From DASXYU01 sp036502295 (GTDB lineage Bacteria > Actinomycetota > Actinomycetes > Mycobacteriales > Jatrophihabitantaceae), in NCBI GenBank assembly GCA_036502295.1, contig DASXYU010000097.1, forward strand, positions 1 through 12,514: 12,514 nt of DNA, given 5' to 3'. Shown here piece by piece: positions 7,581-12,514 of this stretch. A program made the position numbers and the translations under genes. Within the stretch, counting starts at the first letter, position 1, and every line of letters starts with the position of its first letter. The notes under the pieces are model-generated. The model did not search any database, was not told where the DNA came from, and was given only the letters and a program-made list of their open reading frames with translations.

Positions 7581-7636
7581 GTGGTGCTGCTCCTCGGTCG
7601 GCCGGCTGCGCTGCCGGATGTTGCTGTGTAGTGGTG

Positions 7637-7710
7637 TCGGGGCGACAGGATTTGAACCTGCGGCCCCCCGCTCCCAAAGCGGGTGCGCTACCAAGCTGCG
7701 CTACGCCCCG
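7637..7710 (-). tRNA. tRNA-Pro (anticodon TGG)
   Basis: The minus strand folds as a standard tRNA: acceptor arms CGGGGCG (7710-7704) and CGCCCCG (7644-7638) with discriminator A at 7637. The anticodon stem-loop CCCGC-TTTGGGA-GCGGG carries the proline anticodon TGG, and the T-loop is GGTTCAAATCC. It is 74 nt without CCA, and CCA is not encoded directly. It lies just upstream of tig on the same strand, and a short CCGGC/GCCGG hairpin in the 56 bp between them is the only sign of a boundary, so some co-transcription is possible. Confidence 0.97.
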
Positions 7711-7772
7711 GGCCGTATTGCTTAGAGAGTCTACGGAGTCGGCTAAACTAGCCGCGCCGGGCTACCGGCGAT
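7711..7772. promoter_or_regulatory. Divergent tRNA-Pro / tRNA-Gly promoter region
   Basis: This 62 bp gap separates two divergently read tRNA genes, so it should hold both promoters. Candidate -10 hexamers are TAAACT at 7744-7749 (+, 23 bp before tRNA-Gly) and TAGACT at 7733-7728 (-, about 18 bp before tRNA-Pro). Neither has a well-spaced -35. A small palindrome GGCTA-AAC-TAGCC lies at 7741-7753 and overlaps the tRNA-Gly -10. Confidence 0.4.
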
Positions 7773-7843
7773 GCGGGCGTAGCTCAATGGTAGAGCCTCA
7801 GTCTTCCAAACTGATTACGCGAGTTCGATTCTCGTCGCCCGCT
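7773..7843 (+). tRNA. tRNA-Gly (anticodon TCC)
   Basis: Acceptor arms GCGGGCG (7773-7779) and CGCCCGC (7836-7842) pair fully, with discriminator T at 7843. The D-arm has AGCTCAATGGTAGAGC, the anticodon loop CTTCCAA gives TCC (glycine), and the T-loop is GTTCGATTC. It is 71 nt long; CCA is not encoded. It matches the usual actinobacterial tRNA-Gly(TCC) pattern. Confidence 0.97.
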
Positions 7844-7845
7844 CA

Positions 7846-7877
7846 GACGAGAACGACCCGGGCGTCGCGGCCTCGTC
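7846..7877 (+). terminator. Candidate terminator hairpin after tRNA-Gly
   Basis: Three bases after the tRNA, arms GACGAG (7846-7851) and CTCGTC (7872-7877) pair. Inside them CGAC (7854-7857) and GTCG (7864-7867) pair again around a 6-nt loop. No U-tract follows. Position and nested pairing suggest tRNA termination. The rest of the gap up to 7993 shows only a distant CCCACG/CGTGGG pair (7893-7919) and nothing else I recognise. Confidence 0.4.
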
Positions 7878-7980
7878 ACTTCCACGATCGTTCCCACGCA
7901 CGACAAGCGCGCACGTGGGTGATTTCGACGCTCATCGGGCCGATTCAGACGTCAGGACCGTCCACTCGCGCGTTTGTTGT

Positions 7981-7986
7981 TAGGTT
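7981..7986 (+). promoter_or_regulatory. Possible -10 element for a leaderless regulator mRNA
   Basis: TAGGTT (a TANNNT -10 match) ends 7 bases before the GTG start at 7994, so transcription would begin at or next to the start codon. No good ribosome-binding site is seen, and leaderless mRNAs with GTG or ATG starts are common in actinobacteria. There is no clear -35. Inference from spacing only. Confidence 0.35.
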
Positions 7987-7993
7987 TTGGCAA

Positions 7994-8767
7994 GTGACGG
8001 CCAAGCAGCGGAAGCCCGCCAAGGGCGGCGAGCGACTCGCTCCGCCGAGGACGCCGCTGCGCCGGCGTACCGAGAAGGTCTCCGGCGTGATCGCCCGCGA
8101 GATCGTCGCGGACGTGCGGGGCAAGCCGCCTCTGACGATGCTGCCCTCTGAGGCGGCGATGCTCGACAAGTACCAGGTGGGACGCGCATCGCTGCGCGAG
8201 GCGCTGCGCATCCTCGAGGTACACGGCATCATCGCGATCCGGCCCGGTCCCGGCGGCGGGCCGATGGTCGTGCCGGTCGACTCGATGCACTTCGCACGGA
8301 TGTCTGCCCTGTACCTGCACGTCAACGGGGCGACCTACCGCGAGGTGCTCGACGCTCGGCTCACCGTGGAGCCCGTGATGGCGCGACTCGCGGCCCAGCG
8401 CGAGGACCGCGATGCACTGAAGGCCCTCGACGAGTACACCTCCTTGGACGAGCCGGCCGACGAGGCCGAATACCTGATCCAGAGCGGTGGCTTCCACGCC
8501 CTGCTCTCGAGCCTGTCGGGCAACCGTGTCCTCGACCTTGAGGCCCATTCCCTCATCGACCTCTACGCCGACCGCATCGAGGGCACCGTCTTCCCGCCCG
8601 AGACGCGTGCCGGGATCCTGCACGACCACCGCAAGATCGCCGCGGCCGTGATGTCAGGCAACGGACCACGCGCCGAGAAGCTGATGCGCGAGCACATGCA
8701 GCAATACCTCATGCGCACCGCGGAACAGAACAGTGGCATCCTCGACGAGGTCGTGCAGTGGCGTTGA
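7994..8767 (+). CDS. GntR/FadR-family transcriptional regulator with FCD domain
   Basis: A 257-residue DNA-binding regulator. A basic N-terminal stretch is followed by a GntR winged helix (about 28-92): LPSEAAML at 50-57, recognition helix VGRASLREALRILE at 62-75 and the wing IIAIRPGPGGG at 79-89. The FCD effector domain (PF07729) follows with all four expected metal-site positions: D120 (VLDAR), H168 (GGFHALL), H212 (HDHRKI) and H234 (REHM). FCD regulators usually bind carboxylates or acyl-CoA-related ligands with a metal. GTG 7994 is chosen because the frame further upstream runs through the tRNA-Gly gene; the next plausible start, GTG 8087, would cut into the winged helix. Its neighbours downstream are remnants of an amidohydrolase and a CoA-transferase, the sort of catabolic genes such regulators control, so it may have lost its local target. 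Specific ligand unknown. Confidence 0.93.
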   Translation: MTAKQRKPAKGGERLAPPRTPLRRRTEKVSGVIAREIVADVRGKPPLTMLPSEAAMLDKYQVGRASLREALRILEVHGIIAIRPGPGGGPMVVPVDSMHFARMSALYLHVNGATYREVLDARLTVEPVMARLAAQREDRDALKALDEYTSLDEPADEAEYLIQSGGFHALLSSLSGNRVLDLEAHSLIDLYADRIEGTVFPPETRAGILHDHRKIAAAVMSGNGPRAEKLMREHMQQYLMRTAEQNSGILDEVVQWR

Positions 8768-8787
8768 CGCTCCCGCGGCCGACCCGA

Positions 8788-9027
8788 CTACGCCGAAGTG
8801 TTCAGGTCGATGCGGTAGAGCTCGGCGGCGTTGTCCCGCAGCACCCGCTTCTTCGCCTCAAGTGGCAGGTTGGCAAACACGCGGGCGAAGTGGTCACGCG
8901 GCGTCGGGTAGAGACAGGTCGGGTGCGGGATGTCGGTCTCGACCATCATGTTGTTGATGCCGGTGTCCTCGATGAGCTTCTCGGCGCCCACCTTCTCAAA
9001 CCAGAACATGACGTAAAGGTGGTCACG
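8788..9027 (-). pseudogene. Amidohydrolase (PF04909-like) 3' remnant
   Basis: About 80 C-terminal residues of a TIM-barrel amidohydrolase survive: RDHLYVMFWFEKVG, then METDIPHPTCLYP-like sequence (VETDIPHPT), which carries the conserved metal-site Asp, and NLPLEAKKRVLRDNAAELY, a typical family C-terminal helix. A full enzyme would be around 300-400 residues. Family-like sequence continues upstream of the first ATG (9009) to about 9027 and then meets a stop at 9043-9045, so the 5' part has been lost rather than mis-annotated. It ends at TAG 8788-8790, 20 bp from the stop of the convergent GntR regulator. If translated from ATG 9009 it would give 73 residues without a catalytic centre. Confidence 0.8.
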
Positions 9028-9029
9028 GA

Positions 9030-9521
9030 CCCGGTGCGGTGATCAACACCTACCTCACCGCCGAGGACGAATGGGTGACCGTCACGTCGGCCACGCCGCG
9101 GTCGGTGCTGAACGTGGTGAATCTGCTCGGGCTTCTTGCCGAGGAGTTCGCCACGCGCGAGGCACAGTTGGCCCGGCGTGGCGAGCTCGACGACCGGCTG
9201 CGGGACTGGATCAAGCAGCGCAAGACGGAGGAGTGCCTTGCGCTGATGCACGACAACGAGGTCGTGTCCTCGCGTATCTACACGGTGAAGGACATCCTCG
9301 CCGACCGCAGCTACCGCGAGCGGGGTGACGTGATCTCGATCGAGGATCCCGATCTGGCGACGGTACGGATGCAGGGCGTCGTCCCGAACCTCACCGAGCA
9401 CGGCGGCAGTGTCTAGCGCACCGGGCAGGCACTCGGGCAGGACAACGAGCTCGTCTACCGCGACTACCTCGGGATGTCGGCGGAGGAGTACGGCGTCGCC
9501 GCTGACTCGGGGACGATCTGA
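9030..9521 (+). pseudogene. CaiB/BaiF-type CoA-transferase 3' remnant with in-frame stop
   Basis: The frame from about 9030 reads PGAVINTYLTAEDEWVTVTS and then ATPRSVLNVVNLLGL, a family III CoA-transferase (PF02515) pattern. It continues through LRDWIKQRKTEE and VYTVKDILAD-like sequence (IYTVKDILAD) to VVPNLTEHGGSV. A TAG at 9414-9416 interrupts, and in the same frame typical C-terminal sequence resumes (RTGQALGQDNELVYRDYLGMS) to TGA 9519-9521. So it has lost its 5' half (including the region of the catalytic Asp) and also carries a nonsense codon. Intact family members move CoA between carboxylic acids. The upstream edge meets the amidohydrolase remnant on the other strand. Confidence 0.82.
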
Positions 9522-9527
9522 TTCCTG

Positions 9528-9552
9528 CGATCGACGGTTGAACCGTCAATCG
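9528..9552. repeat. Palindrome copy 1 (GACGGTT-G-AACCGTC core)
   Basis: Twelve-base arms at 9528-9539 and 9541-9552 around a single central G pair with one mismatch (9532/9548). It lies just after the dead CoA-transferase and about 40 bp before the left end of the IS481 remnant. An almost identical palindrome occurs at 11362-11382. The sequence could be an operator, a recombination site or a nuclease target; nothing here decides. Confidence 0.8.
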
Positions 9553-9591
9553 GATCTTTCGGACGTCGGGGAGATTGTCGGAGGTTGTCGA

Positions 9592-10135
9592 GTCTCAGGA
9601 CTTCGTTGACACATCTATGTCTCGGGACATCGCTGACACCTGATCATGCTGTGGGCTTCGCTCATGGCCTGGAAGGTGACCGCGATGGACGTTCGGAGGG
9701 CTGCTGCGCTGGCGCAGGGTGTCGATGATGTGGCGGCGTTCCGCCGCGCGCAGGGCATCAGCCGGCAGACCTATTACAAGTGGAAGAAGCGTTTCGAGGA
9801 CGAGGGTTTGGACGGGCTGCGGGACAGGTCTCGGCGACCGGCCTCGGTCCCTGTCGCGACACCGGCGGAGGTCGAAGACGCGATCGTGCGTGCCCGCGAG
9901 AACAGCCGCGGCCCCTACGGCACCCTCCACACACTGAACAAAGACCTGGCCGTCTTCGCCGAGCACTACAAACCCGGCGCGCCCATTGCGCCCTCGGCGG
10001 GCGAACCCTGGCGACCGCTACAAGATGCTGCCGGTCACCGTCCTACAAGAGGGCATCCGCGTCGCGATCTTCACCGGCAACAAGCTCATCCGCGCAATGT
10101 CTTGAGACAACCCGTGTCAGCACCGTCCCGAGACA
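9592..10135 (+). mobile_element. IS481-family insertion sequence, internally deleted remnant
   Basis: About 545 bp bounded by related terminal repeats. At the left, two tandem 21 bp units (9592-9612 and 9619-9639) share GTCTC-GGAC-TGACAC and differ at three positions. At the right, 10114-10135 is the inverted form: its reverse complement matches 9618-9639 at 19 of 22 positions. Inside are the N-terminal helix-turn-helix and scraps of the C-terminus of an IS481-type transposase; the central DDE catalytic core is missing. Intact IS481 elements are roughly 1.0-1.3 kb, so about half has been lost. I did not find a convincing target duplication; whether the outer edge is 9592 or 9618 is open. Confidence 0.8.
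9646..10105 (+). pseudogene. IS481-family transposase remnant (deleted and frameshifted)
   Basis: From ATG 9646 (or ATG 9685) the frame gives the IS481 N-terminal HTH: DVRRAAALAQGVDDVAAF, then the recognition segment GISRQTYYKWKKRFEDEGLDGL and DRSRRPASVPVATPAEVEDAIVRA. At about 9910 it jumps straight into C-terminal-like sequence (TLHTLNKDLAVFAEHYK), so the DDE catalytic part is deleted. After that the coding sense hops through the two other frames (RRAHCALGG in one, RYKMLPVTVLQEGIRVAIFTG in the next) and ends at TGA 10103-10105. It cannot encode an active transposase. By chance the first frame stays open and joins in phase with the HNH gene downstream, which would create a chimeric protein if translated; I regard that as an artefact. 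Confidence 0.82.
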
Positions 10136-10165
10136 CGACAAGACTGTCAGACGCCTTCCCTAGCA

Positions 10166-10181
10166 TAGAACGCATGTTCGA
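10166..10181 (+). promoter_or_regulatory. LexA (SOS) box overlapping the HNH gene start
   Basis: TAGAAC-GCAT-GTTCGA at 10166-10181 matches the mycobacterial/actinobacterial LexA consensus TCGAAC-N4-GTTCGA at 11 of 12 fixed positions. It overlaps the ATG at 10174-10176. A TAGCAT hexamer at 10161-10166 ends 7 bases before the ATG and could be the -10 of a leaderless transcript, so LexA bound here would cover the transcription start. DUF222 '13E12' genes with such boxes are known in Mycobacterium tuberculosis, as I recall it. Confidence 0.75.
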
Positions 10182-11436
10182 GTGTCGAGATATTGACCCC
10201 CTGCGGATGTCACACGACGAGCGACTCGAGGAGTTGCGTGAATGCGAGCGGGTGATTGCGGCGGCGCAGGCGCGGCAGCTGCAACTATTGGCTGCTTTGG
10301 CGACCGAACCTGCCGCCGACGCAAAGGACTACGCCCGCGAGGAGGTGCAGCTGGCGCTGCGCTGGTCGGAGTCATTGACCTATAGCCGGCTCGCGCTGGC
10401 GCAGCAGCTCGTGGGTCCTCTCACGGCGACACTGCTCGCACTCCGAGAGGGTCGGGTTTCGCTAGCGCATGCGGAGGCCGTGGCGGAGTCGACCTACGGC
10501 AAGGACGGGCAGATCGCACTGGCGATCGAGACAGCCGTGCTGAGCTTTGCGAGCGAGCACACGCTGGCGGCCACGCGCCGCAAGATCAGCCGTGAGGTCG
10601 AGCGCATCGTTCCGGAAGACCTGCGCTTGGAGGAGGAGCGCGCGCAACGCCGGGTCTGGATCGCACCCGAAACGAACACGATGGCGTTCCTCTGCGCAGT
10701 TCTTCCGGCCGAGGACGCGGTAATCGTGATGCACGCGCTCACCATGCTCGCCTGCCGCAAGGAGGACGGTGACACCCGCACTAAAGACCAGCGCATGGCC
10801 GACGCACTCGTGAGGCTGGCCGCGGACGTCCTGGCGGGCGGCTGCTCGCACTGTGCGCTACCAAGCAACCCGATCGGCCCCGCGGTGAGCGTGAGCGTTG
10901 CACTATCGACGCTGCTCGGCCTGGACGAGCAGTCCGGCGAACTCAACGGGCAACCGATCCCGGCCGAACTGGCACGAGTCCTCGCCCACGACACGAATGG
11001 CACGTGGCGGCGGCTCATCACCGATGAACTCGGACAACTGCTCGATCTCGGACGGCGGTCGTATCGCCCCGGCGTAGCGCTGCGCGACTACGTCGTCGCA
11101 CGAGACCGCACGTGCCGATTCCCGGACTGCCACCGTCGAGCGGTCAACTGCGAACTCGACCACGTCACACCATGGCAGGACGGCGGCCGAACCAGCGCCG
11201 ACAACCTCGTCGCGCTGTGTTCGCGTCACCATCACCTCAAACACGAGGCACCGGGTTGGCGAGTTCGACGGGCGTCCAGCGGTGAAGTCGAATGGGCAAG
11301 CCCCACCCGGCAAGTAGTAGTTGCTGCGGCCGCGACCTATCCGATCGACCGCACCACGCGGATTGACGGTTCAACCGTCAATGCCGGTCGGCGCACTGCG
11401 GTGGACGTGATCTACCTACACCAGAGGGCTGCTTAG
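10174..11436 (+). CDS. DUF222 / HNH endonuclease protein (13E12 family)
   Basis: A 420-residue protein from ATG 10174: an N-terminal, mostly helical DUF222 region (PF02720; about 1-290, beginning MSHDERLEELRECERVIAAA after a short lead) followed by a C-terminal HNH nuclease domain. Visible HNH residues are C314 and C319 (RTCRFPDC), D329-H330 (ELDHVTPW), G337-G338, N344 (DNLVALC), C349, and H352-H354 with H357 (SRHHHLKH), so the treble-clef site looks intact and is probably active. The family's role is unsettled; members are repeated in many actinobacterial genomes and in M. tuberculosis REP13E12 serves as attachment site for prophage phiRv1. I choose this ATG because of the LexA box and -10-like hexamer on it and because sequence before it belongs to an IS remnant. 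Its stop (TAG 11434-11436) overlaps the stop of the convergent peptidase gene. The coding region contains a palindrome near its 3' end. Confidence 0.93.
   Translation: MFECRDIDPLRMSHDERLEELRECERVIAAAQARQLQLLAALATEPAADAKDYAREEVQLALRWSESLTYSRLALAQQLVGPLTATLLALREGRVSLAHAEAVAESTYGKDGQIALAIETAVLSFASEHTLAATRRKISREVERIVPEDLRLEEERAQRRVWIAPETNTMAFLCAVLPAEDAVIVMHALTMLACRKEDGDTRTKDQRMADALVRLAADVLAGGCSHCALPSNPIGPAVSVSVALSTLLGLDEQSGELNGQPIPAELARVLAHDTNGTWRRLITDELGQLLDLGRRSYRPGVALRDYVVARDRTCRFPDCHRRAVNCELDHVTPWQDGGRTSADNLVALCSRHHHLKHEAPGWRVRRASSGEVEWASPTRQVVVAAAATYPIDRTTRIDGSTVNAGRRTAVDVIYLHQRAA
11362..11382. repeat. Palindrome copy 2, inside the 3' end of the HNH gene
   Basis: Perfect 10 bp arms (ATTGACGGTT at 11362-11371 and AACCGTCAAT at 11373-11382) around a central C. 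Its reverse complement equals copy 1 (9530-9550) except at one base. It encodes part of the C-terminal IDGSTVN stretch, beyond the HNH domain, where protein constraint is probably weak, so conservation of a palindrome here would point to a DNA-level function. Confidence 0.85.
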
Positions 11437-12514
11437 CTGATCTTCTTGGTAGCAGGGGTCTTCGCCGAGTAGGTGGCGAAGTAGGTGCTGGCCTTGACCG
11501 CGATCTTCACGGTCAGTGTCTTCTTCTTGTACGACGCCTTGTTCGGCACCTTGTAGGACGCCTTCGTCGCGCCCTTGATCGTCTTGCCGTTGAGATACCA
11601 CTGGTAGCTGACCTTCGGCGCGGCTTTCACTCCGGCAAGCGTCTTCCAGGTCAGCGCGCTCACCTTCAGGGTCTTTCCCCGCTTCGCGGTGCCCGCGATC
11701 TTCGGCTTCGCCTTGGGCTTGTAGCCGTTCTGCTTCACCGTCCAGACGAACGTCGTGCCTACCGACTGGGTGCCCGTCTGCACGGAGACGCTGACCGGAT
11801 AGACGCCGGCGTGCTTCGGTGTTCCGCTGACAGTGCCCGCCGCCGCCGACAATGTGACGCCCGATGGCACTCCGGTCACGTTGTAGGTAACAGAGGACGC
11901 GCCAGGAGCCGTGGCGTGAATATCGATCGTCGTGGAGACCCCCGTGTAGCTGGTGACGGCTCCCGGGTTGTTGACGGTGACCGGCGCGGGAGCAGTGCCT
12001 GCTCCACCGATGGGCGACGATGAGGATGAGGTGCCACACGTGAACGGCGCCACGCAGGACTGCGGGACCCAGGACGTGTTCAACGGGTAGAGGTCAGTGG
12101 GGCTGTTCGGCGTCCCGAGCCCTGTAGGCCCATCCCAGCTGTTGGTCGCCGCACACTGAACCGTCAGAGACGAGAACGTGCAATCGCTGGCGATCAAACC
12201 GCTGGGGTAGTTCGCACCGGAAGTGACATCGGTCAGCCGACCGCTCGCATAAGGCGCCGCGTACAGATCGGCCTGCACAGAGCTGTTGCCAGAATTCGAA
12301 CCAGCGCGTTCATGGGTCAACGCATAGAGCGCGGTGATCACCGGCGCGGCCAACGAGGTGCCACCGAGCAGGTAGGCATCGCCGCCGCCCGCGTCAACGT
12401 AGAGACCCTGCGACGGGTCCGCGATGGCCGACATGTCCGAGTAGGCACGCTTGGTGCACGCGGTCGCGACACCGGTCTGATAATTCGGCTTGGGCTCATA
12501 GGCGGAGCATCCCG
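11433..12514 (-). CDS. Secreted S53-type (sedolisin-like) peptidase with Ig-like C-terminal modules (5' partial)
   Basis: The frame is open at the right window edge; 359 C-terminal residues are visible, ending at TAA 11433-11435. The first part resembles S53 sedolisins: GCSAYEPKPNYQ, KRAYSDMSAIADP, the catalytic serine in LLGGTSLAAP (visible residue 53), and the calcium-site region DVTSGANY followed by WDGPTGLGTPNSP. The Glu-Asp part of the catalytic triad and any signal or pro-peptide lie outside the window. After a Ser-rich linker (TSSSSSPIGG) come a putative Ig domain of the He_PIG type (SVTYNVTGVPSGVTLSAAAGTVSGTP) and then a domain of the PKIAGTAKRGKTLKV...YQWYLNGKTIKGAT kind, common on actinobacterial secreted proteins. 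The last 97 or so residues hold 23 lysines. There is no LPXTG or membrane anchor, so it is likely released or bound by charge. Substrate unknown. Confidence 0.88.
   Translation of the reverse strand, partial: GCSAYEPKPNYQTGVATACTKRAYSDMSAIADPSQGLYVDAGGGDAYLLGGTSLAAPVITALYALTHERAGSNSGNSSVQADLYAAPYASGRLTDVTSGANYPSGLIASDCTFSSLTVQCAATNSWDGPTGLGTPNSPTDLYPLNTSWVPQSCVAPFTCGTSSSSSPIGGAGTAPAPVTVNNPGAVTSYTGVSTTIDIHATAPGASSVTYNVTGVPSGVTLSAAAGTVSGTPKHAGVYPVSVSVQTGTQSVGTTFVWTVKQNGYKPKAKPKIAGTAKRGKTLKVSALTWKTLAGVKAAPKVSYQWYLNGKTIKGATKASYKVPNKASYKKKTLTVKIAVKASTYFATYSAKTPATKKIS

Noticed and set aside
7581..7636. CCGGC-N6-GCCGG hairpin between tRNA-Pro and tig as a terminator
   Set aside because: Only a 5 bp stem with no U-tract; too weak to call separately.
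7631..7993. Long N-terminal extension of the GntR regulator frame
   Set aside because: The frame runs antisense through tRNA-Pro and through tRNA-Gly; family sequence begins only after GTG 7994.
9414..9416. TAG as a recoded sense codon (read-through or pyrrolysine)
   Set aside because: The gene is already 5'-truncated and no recoding machinery or signal is visible; simple pseudogene decay explains it.
10061..10160. Extra LexA or IS-like palindromes upstream of the HNH gene
   Set aside because: The GTGTCAG and CCCGAGACA stretches here are the right end of the IS481 remnant, already explained.

Overview
This is a 12.5 kb window from a high-GC chromosome of an actinobacterium (phylum Actinomycetota). 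The evidence is the gene order tRNA-Pro / tig / clpP1 / clpP2 / clpX, ClpP1 and ClpP2 paralogues that resemble the mycobacterial pair, frequent GTG starts, a mycobacterial-type LexA box, and a DUF222/HNH ('13E12'-type) gene. I cannot name the genus from sequence alone; a non-mycobacterial lineage is likely.

Left part (1-3250): the 3' end of a DAO-type FAD oxidoreductase (+) faces a complete M3-family zinc oligopeptidase (-). Between the two stops lies a short cassette of three copies of a repeat (two direct, one inverted) that can fold into a long hairpin. Upstream of the peptidase, on the same strand, is a small antibiotic-biosynthesis-monooxygenase (ABM) domain protein.

Centre (3314-7710, all minus strand): a protein quality-control block, read as tRNA-Pro(TGG), trigger factor, clpP1, clpP2, clpX. 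clpP1 and clpP2 are tightly coupled (11 bp gap, with the clpP2 ribosome-binding site on the clpP1 stop). A palindrome with the CGC-N5-GCG core of ClgR boxes sits about 90 bp upstream of clpP1. Trigger factor binds nascent chains at the ribosome, ClpX selects and unfolds substrates, and the mixed ClpP1P2 barrel degrades them. The trigger factor here ends in an unusual histidine-rich tail.

Right-centre (7711-9521): divergent tRNA-Pro and tRNA-Gly(TCC), then a FadR/GntR-type regulator with an intact FCD metal site. Next to it are two gene wrecks: the 3' end of an amidohydrolase (-) and the 3' end of a CaiB-type CoA-transferase (+, with an in-frame stop). They abut where a deletion seems to have removed both 5' halves, so the regulator has probably lost a catabolic locus it once neighboured.

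Right part (9528-12514): an accessory island. An internally deleted, frameshifted IS481-family element with terminal repeats is followed by a complete DUF222-HNH gene. A LexA/SOS-box-like sequence overlaps the start codon of that gene. Two near-identical palindromes of about 21 bp lie near the borders of this segment (9528-9552 and 11362-11382). The HNH gene ends with its stop codon overlapping that of a convergent, secreted S53-type (sedolisin-like) peptidase. That peptidase carries Ig-like and lysine-rich C-terminal modules and runs off the right edge.

The most interesting signals are the apparently SOS-controlled HNH gene bracketed by matching palindromes, the deletion scar at about 9010-9045, the ClgR-like site, and the His-rich trigger-factor tail.
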